Positions 17,606-28,589 of a stretch of 64,000 nucleotides of DNA are shown here, one piece after another. Position 1 is the first letter of the stretch. Each line of letters opens with the position of its first letter. Made by a program: the position numbers and the translations under genes. The notes under the pieces were generated by a model, which ran no database searches, was not told the DNA's origin, and saw only the letters and a list, made by a program, of their open reading frames with translations. The DNA is from an uncultured SAR116 cluster alpha proteobacterium (lineage in GTDB: Bacteria; Pseudomonadota; Alphaproteobacteria; Puniceispirillales; Marisalimonadaceae): NCBI GenBank assembly GCA_902622875.1, contig CACNRW010000007.1, positions 17,219-81,218 on the forward strand. Reading direction: 5' to 3'.

Positions 17606-17644
17606 ATATAATATTACTTTTGTGAATTTAAAAGGAGTGTGTTT

Positions 17645-18535
17645 ATGAATAAAATAGGCATTTGCGGTACAGGTAAAATGGGTAGGGAAATTGTTAAAAG
17701 GCTTTTGGATTGTGATCAGATTGTAACAGCATGGAACAGAACGCAAAATAAAGTAACACCTCTAGTTGAATTAGGTGCGAGAAGAGCTAATAGTGTAAAA
17801 GAATTGTTTAACAATAACGACATAATTTTAATTATTATGGGAAATGATGAAGCGCTTGATTATGTATATACAAATTCTCAGGGCATTAAAAATCAAGATT
17901 TAACTAACAAAATTATAATAGAACTAAGTACGACTAGCGTTAAGAAAATGCAATCGTTAAAAAGGATAATATGTTCGTTAAATGGAGAATTTATAGAATG
18001 CCCCGTAGGTGGCTCAACAAAGCCTGCAAGAGATGGAAATTTATTAGGGTTAGTAGGGGGAAACAAGGAAACTTTTGAAAAGGTTGAGCATATATTAAAG
18101 CTTATTTGTAGAAGATATGAATACCTTGGTGAAGTTGGTAAAGGAAGTGCTATGAAGTTAGCTATTAATCTACCATTAATGGTTTATTGGCACGCTTTAG
18201 GTGAAGCGATGTCTTTAGCAACAAACTCAGGAATTAAATTTGATAAAGCTTTGGACATAATGATTGATAGCTCTGGAGCAGCAAAAGTAGCTCACCTAAA
18301 GTCTAATACTATATTACAAGCTAAAAAAAATGAGACTAACTTGAGCTCAACATTTAACGTTTCATCATCTTTAAAAGATATTAATTTAATGATTAAAGAA
18401 GGGGCAAATTTTAATAATGAATTACATGTTATCAAAAGTACTAAATCTTATATTCAAGGGGCCATGAATGAGGGTTGGTCGGACCATGACGCTTCATTAT
18501 TAAGTCTTTATATTAATAAAAAATTAAATAATTAA
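17645..18535 (+). CDS. NAD(P)-dependent beta-hydroxyacid dehydrogenase
   Basis: The protein (296 residues from this start) belongs to the 3-hydroxyisobutyrate/6-phosphogluconate dehydrogenase superfamily. It has the Rossmann motif GICGTGKMG, the substrate-binding segment ECPVGGSTKPARDGNLLGLVGG and the catalytic-lysine helix GKGSAMKLAINL. ATG 17645 has AGGAG seven bases upstream, so it is preferred over the GTG in the track. Members oxidise small hydroxyacids such as 3-hydroxyisobutyrate, tartronate semialdehyde or gamma-hydroxybutyrate; the substrate is not clear here. It is convergent with a class II aldolase gene, which might act on related small hydroxy compounds. Confidence 0.85.
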   Translation: MNKIGICGTGKMGREIVKRLLDCDQIVTAWNRTQNKVTPLVELGARRANSVKELFNNNDIILIIMGNDEALDYVYTNSQGIKNQDLTNKIIIELSTTSVKKMQSLKRIICSLNGEFIECPVGGSTKPARDGNLLGLVGGNKETFEKVEHILKLICRRYEYLGEVGKGSAMKLAINLPLMVYWHALGEAMSLATNSGIKFDKALDIMIDSSGAAKVAHLKSNTILQAKKNETNLSSTFNVSSSLKDINLMIKEGANFNNELHVIKSTKSYIQGAMNEGWSDHDASLLSLYINKKLNN

Positions 18536-18538
18536 CTT

Positions 18539-19315
18539 CTAATCTGCATAATCAGAACTTTCTTGATCTAATATTGACTTTATTTCTCTCAAGAAAGCTG
18601 TTCCTGCAGGGTTTGGATGTTCTTCATTATCTAATTCTTCTGCAGTTTTTTCTGCTATTATATTATTTAAAATACTTATTTTTTTTCCAGTTTGAAGGGC
18701 ATTGATATATGTTTGAGCGGCTCTTTCAAAATAATATAGTCTATTGAAAGTTTCTGCTACATTTTTACCAAAAATTAGTACACCATGGTTACCCATTATA
18801 AATGTGTGTTTTTTAGAGTTTGACAAAAGATTTGCACACCTTGTACCTTCATCTTCAAAAGCTAATCCACCATAATTTTTATCAATAACTTGTCTTCCAA
18901 AAAACATTGCTGCCACCTGATTTATTGGTGGCAAAATACAGTCTTCAAGAGAAGCCAGAGTAGTTGCATACACAGAATGAACATGCATTATACATCTTGC
19001 GTGAGGACACAATTTATGTATAGCTCCGTGTAACCCCCAAGCCGTCGCGTCAGGGGGATTATCTTTTGTTAGCACAGTTTTGTCATTAACATCTAATAAC
19101 AACAAATCAGAAGCTTTGATTCTTGAAAAATGCCACATATTAGGATTCATTAAGAATTCTGTTCCTTCAGAATTAACAGCTAAACTGAAATGATTGGCAA
19201 CAGCCTCATGTAAATTACTTCTTTCAGCCCATCTAAAGGCAGCAGCTAAATCTTTTCTTTCTTCTTGAAATGAGTTGTTTGATATATAAGTCGAAGCTGA
19301 TTTGATCTCGTTCAT
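18539..19315 (-). CDS. Class II aldolase/adducin family protein
   Basis: The 258-residue protein matches the zinc-dependent class II aldolase/adducin fold. It shows ARCIMHVHSVYATTLASLED with the paired zinc-binding His residues, a later zinc His in FIMGNHGVLIFGK, and the helical C-terminal part (YYFERAAQTYINALQTG). Related enzymes cleave fuculose-1-phosphate or ribulose-5-phosphate, or decarboxylate hydroxyacids. It is longer than FucA (about 215) and resembles the widespread group of class II aldolase-like proteins of unknown substrate in marine bacteria. It is divergent from the SMR gene. Confidence 0.83.
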   Translation of the reverse strand: MNEIKSASTYISNNSFQEERKDLAAAFRWAERSNLHEAVANHFSLAVNSEGTEFLMNPNMWHFSRIKASDLLLLDVNDKTVLTKDNPPDATAWGLHGAIHKLCPHARCIMHVHSVYATTLASLEDCILPPINQVAAMFFGRQVIDKNYGGLAFEDEGTRCANLLSNSKKHTFIMGNHGVLIFGKNVAETFNRLYYFERAAQTYINALQTGKKISILNNIIAEKTAEELDNEEHPNPAGTAFLREIKSILDQESSDYAD

Positions 19316-19401
19316 TTTATATTATCCTAAATTATAATCTTTGATATTGTCTTAAGTAGACTCAAATAATATAATAAATAACATATTTTGTAAGGATTAA
19401 C

Positions 19402-19731
19402 ATGGGATATTTTTATCTTTTAATTGCTATTATCGGAGAGGTTGTTGGAACCACTTACCTTAAGAGTACTAATAATTTTTCAGAGTTAATACCTAGCACC
19501 TATGTAGTAGTCGGCTATGCAACAGCCTTTTACTTTATGATGCTGGCAATGAAGACAATACCTATTGCCATAACATACTCAATATGGGCAGGTGTAGGTA
19601 TTTCAGCTATTACAATTTTAGGAGCATTAAAATATAAAGAAATTCCAGATCTGATGGCACTTTTAGGGTTAGGTTTGATTATAGTTGGCGTAATAATTTT
19701 AGTTTTTTACAGTAAAATGGGTGCAAACTAA
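19402..19731 (+). CDS. Small multidrug resistance (SMR) family transporter
   Basis: The 109-residue protein has four membrane helices. Glu13 in the first helix (AIIGEVVGTTYLKS) is the essential proton- and substrate-binding residue of EmrE. The conserved IAITYSIWAGVGISAI segment (helix 3) is also present. SMR proteins work as inner-membrane dimers exporting cationic compounds or guanidinium. The sequence is closer to EmrE in layout than to SugE/Gdx, but the substrate cannot be settled. It is convergent with lpd, overlapping at the 3' end by 4 bases. Confidence 0.88.
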   Translation: MGYFYLLIAIIGEVVGTTYLKSTNNFSELIPSTYVVVGYATAFYFMMLAMKTIPIAITYSIWAGVGISAITILGALKYKEIPDLMALLGLGLIIVGVIILVFYSKMGAN

Positions 19732-21140
19732 AAATGTATGGCTTTAGAGTATGTTGCTAAAGCGGCTTCTTTGATGGCTTCGTTAACCGTAGGATGACCA
19801 TGACATATTCTTGCCACATCTTCAGATGATGCCCCAAAACCCATCGCAATTGATAACTCATGTATCACAGTTCCTGCTTCGTGACCTATCATATGAGCAC
19901 CTAAAATTTTATCAGTCGATTTATCAGAGAGTATTTTTACCATTCCATCAGTATGACTTATAGCTTTAGCTCTACTATTTGCTGATAAAGGAAAAACACC
20001 TTTATTAAATTCAATTCCTTGATCTTTTAATTCTTCTTCAGTTTTACCAATAACTGCAACTTCTGGTGAAGTGTAAATAATACCTGGAACAAGATTATAA
20101 TCTACATGCCCAGCCTCCCCATTAATTATTTCAACTGCAGCAACTCCGTCTTCTTCAGCTTTATGAGCTAACATTGGACCTTTTATGACGTCTCCGATTG
20201 CATAAATATTATTAATAGAAGTTTGAAAATAATTATTTGTTTTTATAAAACCTTGTTTATCAATATCAATGTTTAAATCTTTAAGACCTAATCCATGAGT
20301 GTTAGGCTTTCTACCAACTGCCACTAAAACAACATCTGCATCTACTTCATATGTATTTTCTTTAGTGACATTCCTTATTGATAATATAACCTTATTATCT
20401 ATGATTTTTGACGATTCTACTGCTTGACCCAACTTAAAATTTAAGCCCTGTTTCTCAAGAATCTTCATGAATTTTTCAGCAACTTCATTATCCATTCCAG
20501 GTAAAATTCTTGGTAAATACTCTATAACCTCAACATCAGAGCCAAGTCTTCTCCATACAGTTCCCATTTCAAGGCCAATAATACCAGCTCCAATAACTAT
20601 CATTTTTTTTGGGACTTCTTTTAACTCTAATGCACCCGTTGAGGTGACTATTTTCTTCTCATCAATATTAATATTTTGAAGATGAGTCGCTTCTGATCCT
20701 GTTGCAATTATTATGTTTTCAGCATGTATAAGATCTTTAGTATTATCACCAATAATTTCAATCGAGTTTGTTGTAATCAATTTTGCTGTTCCAATATACT
20801 TTCTTACTTTATTTTTTTTATATAGAAAATCAATTCCCTTAGTAAGTTCACCAACTATACCAGATTTTTTTTTCAATAATTTTGTTAAATCTAATTTAAC
20901 ATCTTTACAAGTTATACCCCATTCTTTGTTACCATTTAATTTAACTGAATTTTCATATTGCTCAGACGCATGAAGCATTGCTTTGGATGGAATACAGCCT
21001 ACATTTAAACAAGTTCCACCTAAGGTTGTTCTTTTTTCTATACTCGCAACCTTCATACCCTTTTGTGCCGCCACTATTGATGCGACATAACCTCCTGGAC
21101 CAGAACCTATAACAACAAGATCATATTTTTCTTCAGACAT
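19728..21140 (-). CDS. lpd: Dihydrolipoyl dehydrogenase (E3)
   Basis: The 470-residue flavoprotein has the FAD motif GSGPGGYVASIVAAQ, the redox-active disulfide in GGTCLNVGCIPSKAML, the NAD motif IGAGIIGLEMG and the C-terminal catalytic HGHPTVNEAIKEA (His-Glu). It reoxidises dihydrolipoyl groups of the 2-oxoacid dehydrogenase complexes. There is no N-terminal lipoyl domain. Position directly after sucB (20-base gap) identifies it as the E3 of the 2-oxoglutarate dehydrogenase complex; it may also serve pyruvate dehydrogenase. This is the last gene of the long TCA-cycle run on this strand. Confidence 0.96.
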   Translation of the reverse strand: MSEEKYDLVVIGSGPGGYVASIVAAQKGMKVASIEKRTTLGGTCLNVGCIPSKAMLHASEQYENSVKLNGNKEWGITCKDVKLDLTKLLKKKSGIVGELTKGIDFLYKKNKVRKYIGTAKLITTNSIEIIGDNTKDLIHAENIIIATGSEATHLQNINIDEKKIVTSTGALELKEVPKKMIVIGAGIIGLEMGTVWRRLGSDVEVIEYLPRILPGMDNEVAEKFMKILEKQGLNFKLGQAVESSKIIDNKVILSIRNVTKENTYEVDADVVLVAVGRKPNTHGLGLKDLNIDIDKQGFIKTNNYFQTSINNIYAIGDVIKGPMLAHKAEEDGVAAVEIINGEAGHVDYNLVPGIIYTSPEVAVIGKTEEELKDQGIEFNKGVFPLSANSRAKAISHTDGMVKILSDKSTDKILGAHMIGHEAGTVIHELSIAMGFGASSEDVARICHGHPTVNEAIKEAALATYSKAIHF

Positions 21141-21159
21141 ACTAAACCTTTACTTACAA

Positions 21160-22452
21160 TTATGCTCCAACAACTAAACGTCTTGGATCTTCTATAATTT
21201 CTTTAATTCTTACTAAAAAAGAAACAGCTTCTCGTCCATCAATAATGCGATGGTCATAAGATAAGGCTAAATACATCATTGGACGTATTTCGATGTTATC
21301 ACCTATTGCAACTGGTCTTTTTTGGATTTTATGCATTCCTAGAATACCTGACTGAGGTGGATTTAAAATTGGTGACGACATTAAAGAACCATAAACTCCA
21401 CCATTAGAAATTGTAAAGGTTCCACCTGCCATATCGGATATACCTAAACTCCCATCTTTTGCTTTTTTACCAAAATCTGCAATGGCAATCTCAGTCTCTC
21501 CAAAAGACATTTTATCTGCATTTTTTAGGACTGGTACTACTAAACCTTGAGAGGTACCAACTGCAACACCTATGTTATAATAATTTTTGTAAATAATGTC
21601 ATTGTTATCTATTTCTGCATTAACTGCAGGAAATTGGCTTAGTGCATCTATGGAGGCTTTAACAAAAAAACTCATATATCCAAGTCTAACTCCATTTTTC
21701 TTTTCAAAACTATCTTGGTAATTATTTCGCATTTCCATTAAAGCTGTCATATCGACATCATTGTATGTTGTTAACATAGCTGCAGTATTTTGTGCTTCCT
21801 TTAATCTACGAGCGATAGCTTGACGTAAGCGGGACATTGGGACACGTTCTTCAAGATTTTTATTAACGGCTTCTTCAATTACATCAGATTTATTGCTACT
21901 TATCTTACTTTCAACTTTTTCAGGTACACTTACTTGTTCACTAATCTTTTTGTTTCCTTGTTTTGTCGTTGGTGTAGAAGTTTGACCAGATTTTTCTCCA
22001 GCAATTATTATTCCTAATAATGCACCCACCTCGACAGTATCACCTTCTGATACGGTGAGGTTATCAAGAATACCAGAAGTAACTGCTGGAACTTCTAATG
22101 TTACTTTATCTGTTTCTAACTCTACAATTGGCTCATCTACTTCAACAAACTCTCCTTGTTTTTTTATCCATTTAGAAACTGTTGCTTCTACAACAGACTC
22201 TCCTAAAACTGGAACCAAAACATCCATCCCTCTACCCTTTCGTATATTTATTTGTTTTTCTTTGTTTATATTTCTAACCTTAAATCCATTTTCAGTTTTG
22301 GTTTGATTTAAATATAAAAGAACATCACCTTTTGTTATTCTATTATCTATACCTGTACCAGCTATATCTAAGATATCTAATTGTTTTTCCTTTATAATTT
22401 TTGCCGCTGAAGGCATGGCTATTTTGCTAGTAATTTTATTTTTATTTTCCAT
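21160..22452 (-). CDS. sucB: Dihydrolipoyllysine succinyltransferase (E2o) with N-terminal subunit-binding domain
   Basis: The 430-residue E2 of 2-oxoglutarate dehydrogenase transfers succinyl groups from its lipoyl arm to CoA. Domain order is unusual. Residues about 10-50 ([16 protein letters not shown] followed by [13 protein letters not shown]) are a clear peripheral subunit-binding domain. Residues 76-152 are the lipoyl domain, with lipoyl-lysine Lys116 in [10 protein letters not shown]. The catalytic domain starts near 203 and has His401 and Asp405 in DHRIIDG. Normal E2o runs lipoyl, subunit-binding, catalytic. Here the lipoyl-to-catalytic linker (residues 153-202) is low-complexity and has no such domain. 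The gene starts 8 bases after sucA, so no upstream lipoyl domain is missing. Confidence 0.95.
   Translation of the reverse strand: MENKNKITSKIAMPSAAKIIKEKQLDILDIAGTGIDNRITKGDVLLYLNQTKTENGFKVRNINKEKQINIRKGRGMDVLVPVLGESVVEATVSKWIKKQGEFVEVDEPIVELETDKVTLEVPAVTSGILDNLTVSEGDTVEVGALLGIIIAGEKSGQTSTPTTKQGNKKISEQVSVPEKVESKISSNKSDVIEEAVNKNLEERVPMSRLRQAIARRLKEAQNTAAMLTTYNDVDMTALMEMRNNYQDSFEKKNGVRLGYMSFFVKASIDALSQFPAVNAEIDNNDIIYKNYYNIGVAVGTSQGLVVPVLKNADKMSFGETEIAIADFGKKAKDGSLGISDMAGGTFTISNGGVYGSLMSSPILNPPQSGILGMHKIQKRPVAIGDNIEIRPMMYLALSYDHRIIDGREAVSFLVRIKEIIEDPRRLVVGA
22227..22241 (-). promoter_or_regulatory. Internal ribosome-binding site and ATG at the sucB lipoyl domain
   Basis: On the minus strand, GAAAGGGTAGAGGG directly precedes ATG GAT GTT, codon 76 of sucB. 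AAAGGG lies seven bases from this ATG, a better Shine-Dalgarno match than anything before the annotated start. Translation from here would give a 355-residue protein that starts at the lipoyl domain, as canonical SucB does, but lacks the subunit-binding domain. Use of this site is inferred only. Confidence 0.4.
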
Positions 22453-22460
22453 ATATCAAA

Positions 22461-25352
22461 CTATTCAGCCGCGTGCTTAGTTGTTTTTTGGTTCGTTTCT
22501 AAAGCTTCATTTACTAAATCTACTTGTTCTTTATTATGCCTAGATAAAGATCCCGTCGCAGGAGAAGCAGCCTCTGCTCGACCAGCATAACAGGGTCGTG
22601 AAAATTTTGCTTTAAATGATCTAAGAACATCTTCAATTTTTCTATCTACAAAAAACCATGCGCCCATATTTTTTGGTTCTTCTTGGCACCAAACAACTTC
22701 AGCGTTTGGTGTATCAGATAATATTTCTTTTAAAGTTGAATAAGGAAACGGGTAGATTTGTTCTAATCTCAAAATTTTTACATTGTCTAGTTTTCTGTTT
22801 TCTCTTTCTTCCAATAAATTGTAGAAAACTTTACCAGAACAAATAACAACTTTTTTAATATCATTATCCTTAAGGTTTGTGTTCGGGTCTCTTATTACTC
22901 TTCTAAAAGCAGTATTCTCCGACATATCGGATAAATTAGAAACACAAGCCTTATTTCTAAGAAGACTTTTTGGCGTCATTATAATCAATGGTTTTCTGAA
23001 ATCTCTTTTAAGTTGTCTTCTTAAGGCATGAAAATAATTTGCAGGTGTACTGCAATTTAAAACTTGCATATTATCTTCACCACATAATTGAAGATATCTC
23101 TCTAATCTTGCTGAAGAATGTTCTGGTCCCTGACCTTCATAACCATGAGGAAGTAACATAACTAACCCTGACATTCTTAACCATTTAGCTTCACCGCTTG
23201 AAATAAATTGATCAACTATCACCTGAGCACCATTAGCAAAATCTCCAAACTGAGCTTCCCACATTACTAAAGCTGTTGGCTCTGTAAGAGAATAACCATA
23301 TTCAAATCCTAATACGGAGGCCTCTGATAATGGAGAATCAATAACTTCAAAATTTTGTTGGTTGGAAGTTATATTATTGAGCGGCGTGTATCTTTCTTCT
23401 GACATTTGGTCAATAAATACAGAATGTCTTTGGGAAAAAGTTCCTCTACAACTATCTTGTCCAGATAGTCTTACTGGATGTCCTTCTAATAATAATGAGC
23501 CAAACGCAAGGTGTTCAGCAGTAGACCAATCTATACCTTCACCAGTCTCAATGGCTTTTTTTCTAGTTTCAACTATACGTTGAAGTTTTTTATTTACTTT
23601 TATATTTACGGGTATAGTAGTTATTGCTTTTCCAATTAATTTTAAGTCATCTTTGGATACTGATGTCTCACCTCTTCGGTCATCTCCATGGGCAGCCCTT
23701 AAACTTGACCACTGACCTTCTAACCAATCCGCTTTATTTGGTTTATAATTAGTTCCTGCTTCAAATTCTTTTTCAAGAAATTTATTGTGGTTGTTAACTT
23801 CATCCTTAGCTTCTTGCTCAGTCAATACACCTTCATTAATAAGTTTTGAAGCATAAATTTTGCTAATACTATCGTGAGATCCAATGGTTTTATACATAAT
23901 TGGTTGAGTAAAAGCGGGTTCATCTCCTTCATTATGACCATAGCGACGGTAACTTATAATATCTAAAACAACATCACACGCAAATTTTTGTCTAAACTCT
24001 GTAGCTATCCTAGATGCATGAACAACAGCTTCTGGGTCGTCACCATTAATATGCATAATGGGAGCCATAACCATTTTTGCTACATCTGTGCAATATGGGC
24101 TAGAACGAGAGTAATTTGGGCTAGTTGTAAATCCAATCTGATTATTTACAACTATGTGAATAGTACCACCTGTTCTGTACCCCCTAAGTCCAGAAAAATC
24201 AAAAGTCTCAGCCACTATTCCTTGACCTGCAAAAGCAGCGTCACCATGTAATACAATGCCCAACACTGATAATCTGTCATTAGTATCATTATGTTGATTT
24301 TGTTTTGCACGGACTCTTCCAATAACAACAGGAGCTACTACTTCTAAATGAGACGGATTTGCTTGTAACGATAAATGTACGTTATTACCATCAAACTCTC
24401 TATCAGCAGAGGCACCCATGTGATACTTAACGTCTCCTGACCCACCTGCTTCTTCTGGATTTGCTTGATTGCCCAAAAACTCAGAAATAATCGCTCTAAA
24501 GGGTTTATTTAATATATTGTATAAAAGATTTAATCTTCCTCGGTGAGCCATTGCAATTACAACTTCTTTCATCCCTAGCTGACTACCGCGTTTTAATATT
24601 TGCTCGATAGCTGGAACAACAGACTCTGACCCGTCTAGACCAAATCGTTTAGTTCCAGCATATTTTTTATGAAGAAATTGCTCAAATGTCTCAGCTCCAA
24701 CCAATCTTTCATAAATAGCTTTTTTACCTCTTTTGGTAAATTCTGTAGCGTTTCTAATCGATTCTATTCTTTCTTGTATCCAGGCTTTTTGAGCTGGATC
24801 TTGGACATGCATAAACTCTATTCCTATGGACCCACAATAAGTTTCTTTTACTATTTCCATTATTTGTCTTAAAGTTGCTGACTCCATTCCAAGAACATTA
24901 TCTATAAATATTGGTCTATCCCAATCATCGTCACTAAAACCATAAGTTTTTGGATTTAGTTCTGGGTGTATATCACCCTGTTGTAAATTAAGAGGGTCTA
25001 ACTTAGCTAAAAGATGTCCATTAATTCTAAAAGCTCTAATAAGCATTATAGCACGAATTGAATCAGTTGTTGCTAATCTTAAATCTGTGGCTGATAAATC
25101 GCCTTTGCCCACAATACCTCTTGCTACTGCTCGAACACTCTCAACAGTATCTATTGCTCCAATAACTTGACTATTCTTCTTAGCCCAACTTGGACCGTCA
25201 TCAATTATAGGTTCATCTTCATTACTCTTGAACCAAAGGTCCCATTCCTTCGGTACTGCATTTGGATTAATCTTCCATTCTTTGAATAAATCATTAATGA
25301 AAGTCACATTTGTACCAGAAAGAAAACTTTGATCAGAGTTTTGATCGTCCAT
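22461..25352 (-). CDS. sucA: 2-oxoglutarate dehydrogenase E1 component
   Basis: The protein (963 residues from this start) is the thiamine-diphosphate-dependent E1 that decarboxylates 2-oxoglutarate. The N-terminal SFLSGTNVTFINDLFKEW segment and the thiamine-binding IVLHGDAAFAGQG and VVNNQIGFTT regions are present, as is the transketolase-like half with EASVLGFEYGYSL and LLPHGYEGQGPEHSSARLER. I place the start at ATG 25352, which has AAGGA nine bases upstream and gives the usual N-terminus. The ORF-track TTG at 25409 adds 19 residues not seen in the family. The gene lies between sucD and sucB, in the normal order. Confidence 0.96.
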   Translation of the reverse strand: MDDQNSDQSFLSGTNVTFINDLFKEWKINPNAVPKEWDLWFKSNEDEPIIDDGPSWAKKNSQVIGAIDTVESVRAVARGIVGKGDLSATDLRLATTDSIRAIMLIRAFRINGHLLAKLDPLNLQQGDIHPELNPKTYGFSDDDWDRPIFIDNVLGMESATLRQIMEIVKETYCGSIGIEFMHVQDPAQKAWIQERIESIRNATEFTKRGKKAIYERLVGAETFEQFLHKKYAGTKRFGLDGSESVVPAIEQILKRGSQLGMKEVVIAMAHRGRLNLLYNILNKPFRAIISEFLGNQANPEEAGGSGDVKYHMGASADREFDGNNVHLSLQANPSHLEVVAPVVIGRVRAKQNQHNDTNDRLSVLGIVLHGDAAFAGQGIVAETFDFSGLRGYRTGGTIHIVVNNQIGFTTSPNYSRSSPYCTDVAKMVMAPIMHINGDDPEAVVHASRIATEFRQKFACDVVLDIISYRRYGHNEGDEPAFTQPIMYKTIGSHDSISKIYASKLINEGVLTEQEAKDEVNNHNKFLEKEFEAGTNYKPNKADWLEGQWSSLRAAHGDDRRGETSVSKDDLKLIGKAITTIPVNIKVNKKLQRIVETRKKAIETGEGIDWSTAEHLAFGSLLLEGHPVRLSGQDSCRGTFSQRHSVFIDQMSEERYTPLNNITSNQQNFEVIDSPLSEASVLGFEYGYSLTEPTALVMWEAQFGDFANGAQVIVDQFISSGEAKWLRMSGLVMLLPHGYEGQGPEHSSARLERYLQLCGEDNMQVLNCSTPANYFHALRRQLKRDFRKPLIIMTPKSLLRNKACVSNLSDMSENTAFRRVIRDPNTNLKDNDIKKVVICSGKVFYNLLEERENRKLDNVKILRLEQIYPFPYSTLKEILSDTPNAEVVWCQEEPKNMGAWFFVDRKIEDVLRSFKAKFSRPCYAGRAEAASPATGSLSRHNKEQVDLVNEALETNQKTTKHAAE

Positions 25353-25419
25353 AGCTACAAATCCTTTTAAAGAGTGATTAATAAAGTATACTACACAAAA
25401 AGTTGACAATTAAATCAAG

Positions 25420-26301
25420 TTATTTCCATAGTTGTATTGCTTTTACGACAGCTTTACCCAAACCTGAAGGAGATTCAGACATTATAAAGCCGCAGTCTTT
25501 CATAACTTTGACTTTTGAATCTGCATCTCCACTGCCTCCACTAACAATTGCTCCCGCATGCCCCATAGTTCTTCCAGGAGGAGCAGTCTTACCTGCTATA
25601 AAGCCGGCTATAGGTTTTTTTATTTTATGGTTTTTTATAAAAGCGGCTGCATCTTCTTCTGCGTTACCTCCAATTTCTCCAATCATTAATATTGCTTCTG
25701 TTTGTTCATCATTCAAAAACATTTCAAGACAGTCAATAAAATTGGTGCCATTGATAGGATCACCTCCAATTCCAATACAAGTCGACTGACCCAACCCTGT
25801 AGCAGTTGTTTGAGCAACAGCCTCATAAGTTAATGTACCTGACCTAGAGACTATTCCTATTTTTCCAGGAGTATGAATGTGTCCAGGCATTATACCAATT
25901 TTACATTGCCCTGGGGTAATTACACCAGGACAATTTGGTCCAATCAATCTAGAATTCGAATTTTTAAGATACTGCTTAACTTTAATCATATCTTGGACCG
26001 GAATACCTTCAGTGATACAAATAATTAATGGTATGTTTGAAGAAATAGCTTCTAAGATTGAATCCGCTGCAAATGGCGGTGGTACATAAATTACTGATGC
26101 ATCCGGATTAACTTCTTCAACACACTCTCTAACTGTATTGAAAACTGGAAGATTTAAATGTATTGCTCCACCTTTACCTGGTGTAACTCCTCCAACCATT
26201 TTAGTCCCATATGCTATAGCCTGCTCTGAATGAAAAGTGCCCTGACCGCCGGTAAATCCTTGGCAAATTACTCTCGTATCTTTGTTGATCAAAACAGACA
26301 T
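25420..26301 (-). CDS. sucD: Succinyl-CoA ligase alpha subunit
   Basis: The 293-residue alpha subunit has the CoA-binding N-terminal Rossmann domain ([20 protein letters not shown]) and the active-site histidine in [18 protein letters not shown], which is phosphorylated during catalysis. With SucC it interconverts succinyl-CoA and succinate with formation of ATP or GTP. Length is typical (about 290). It starts directly after the sucC stop with no gap, so the two subunits are probably translated together. Confidence 0.97.
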   Translation of the reverse strand: MSVLINKDTRVICQGFTGGQGTFHSEQAIAYGTKMVGGVTPGKGGAIHLNLPVFNTVRECVEEVNPDASVIYVPPPFAADSILEAISSNIPLIICITEGIPVQDMIKVKQYLKNSNSRLIGPNCPGVITPGQCKIGIMPGHIHTPGKIGIVSRSGTLTYEAVAQTTATGLGQSTCIGIGGDPINGTNFIDCLEMFLNDEQTEAILMIGEIGGNAEEDAAAFIKNHKIKKPIAGFIAGKTAPPGRTMGHAGAIVSGGSGDADSKVKVMKDCGFIMSESPSGLGKAVVKAIQLWK

Positions 26302-27471
26302 TTAATTTATCTCCTTAACTGCATTTACAATCTTAACAGCTGCGTCGTCTAAGTCATCTGCTGGTGTTATTTTTAGACCAGAATCTGATAATATTTTTTT
26401 TCCCTCATCAACGTTTGTACCTGCCAGCCTGACTACTAATGGTTTTGTTAATGACAAGGCTTTTGCTGCTGCTACAACTCCTTCTGCGATGATGTCACAT
26501 CGCATTATTCCTCCAAAAATATTTACTAAAATACCTTCAACAGCTTCATCTGATAGTATGATTTTGAATGCTTCTGTAACTTTTTCTTTTGTAGCACTGC
26601 CACCAACGTCTAAGAAATTGGCAGGGGACGAACCTTTTAATTTAATAATGTCCATAGTTGCCATTGCAAGACCAGCTCCATTTACCAAACACCCAATAGT
26701 CCCATCTAGTTTGATATAAGCTAGATCATATTTACTGGCTAAAATTTCCGCGGGATCTTCTTCAGTTTCATCTCTTAAAGCCATTATTTTTGGATGTCTA
26801 TAAAGTGCATTATTATCAAATGACATTTTTGCATCTAGAGCTATCAAGTTATTTTCAGAAGTTAAAACTAAGGGGTTTATCTCTAATAGACTTGCATCAT
26901 TTTCAGTAAAAAGCTTATACAACTGACTAAAAAAATCTCCAGCTTGTTTAAAACTTGTTCCAGTTAAGTTAAGACTATTTGCTATCAATCTAGAATGAAA
27001 AGGTTGAAAGCCTATTGTAGGATCAATATTAAAAGATAATATTTTTTCTGGATTTTCTTCTGCAACTTTTTCAATATCCATTCCACCTTCTGTTGAAGCT
27101 ATTAGTGAAATTCTACTGCTAACTCTATCAATAACCATAGAAAAATAATATTCTGAATCTATATTACATCCGTCTTCTATATATAATCTCTGAACAAGTT
27201 TTCCTTCACTACTAGTTTGATGTGTTATTAACTTTTTGCCAAGGATTGTTTCAGCTGCATTTTTTAATGTTTCAAAATCCTTTACAACTTTTACACCACC
27301 AGCTTTGCCTCTTCCACCTGCATGAATTTGTGCTTTCACGACATAAACTGGACCAGGTAATTCTTTTGCTGCAGTTAAAGCCTCCTCAACTGAAAAAACA
27401 GCTTTTCCCTTTGGAGTTGGAATATTATATTCTTTTAATAGCTCTTTAGCTTGATGTTCATGAATATCCAA
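26302..27471 (-). CDS. sucC: Succinyl-CoA ligase beta subunit
   Basis: The 389-residue beta subunit begins [18 protein letters not shown], the standard N-terminus of the ATP-grasp domain. It contains [26 protein letters not shown] and the C-terminal ligase domain with [17 protein letters not shown]. It binds nucleotide and succinate and pairs with SucD. The length matches the family (386-398). It sits 22 bases after mdh on the same strand. Confidence 0.97.
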   Translation of the reverse strand: MDIHEHQAKELLKEYNIPTPKGKAVFSVEEALTAAKELPGPVYVVKAQIHAGGRGKAGGVKVVKDFETLKNAAETILGKKLITHQTSSEGKLVQRLYIEDGCNIDSEYYFSMVIDRVSSRISLIASTEGGMDIEKVAEENPEKILSFNIDPTIGFQPFHSRLIANSLNLTGTSFKQAGDFFSQLYKLFTENDASLLEINPLVLTSENNLIALDAKMSFDNNALYRHPKIMALRDETEEDPAEILASKYDLAYIKLDGTIGCLVNGAGLAMATMDIIKLKGSSPANFLDVGGSATKEKVTEAFKIILSDEAVEGILVNIFGGIMRCDIIAEGVVAAAKALSLTKPLVVRLAGTNVDEGKKILSDSGLKITPADDLDDAAVKIVNAVKEIN

Positions 27472-27493
27472 AACTTATACCTCTCTATGATAT

Positions 27494-28474
<981 letters not shown>

Positions 28475-28589
28475 TTAAAGAAAGTTAGTTTAATCATTAT
28501 TTAAAATTGACTATACTTTTATGATTTCTGGTTATCTTTTAAACTTTTTTTTCTTTGCTATCAAGGTAAGATTAATTATTAGGTGTTTA

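Noticed and set aside
25353-25409. Longer sucA start (TTG, 19 extra residues)
   Set aside because: The ATG at 25352 has a good ribosome-binding site and gives the family N-terminus; the added residues have no family counterpart.
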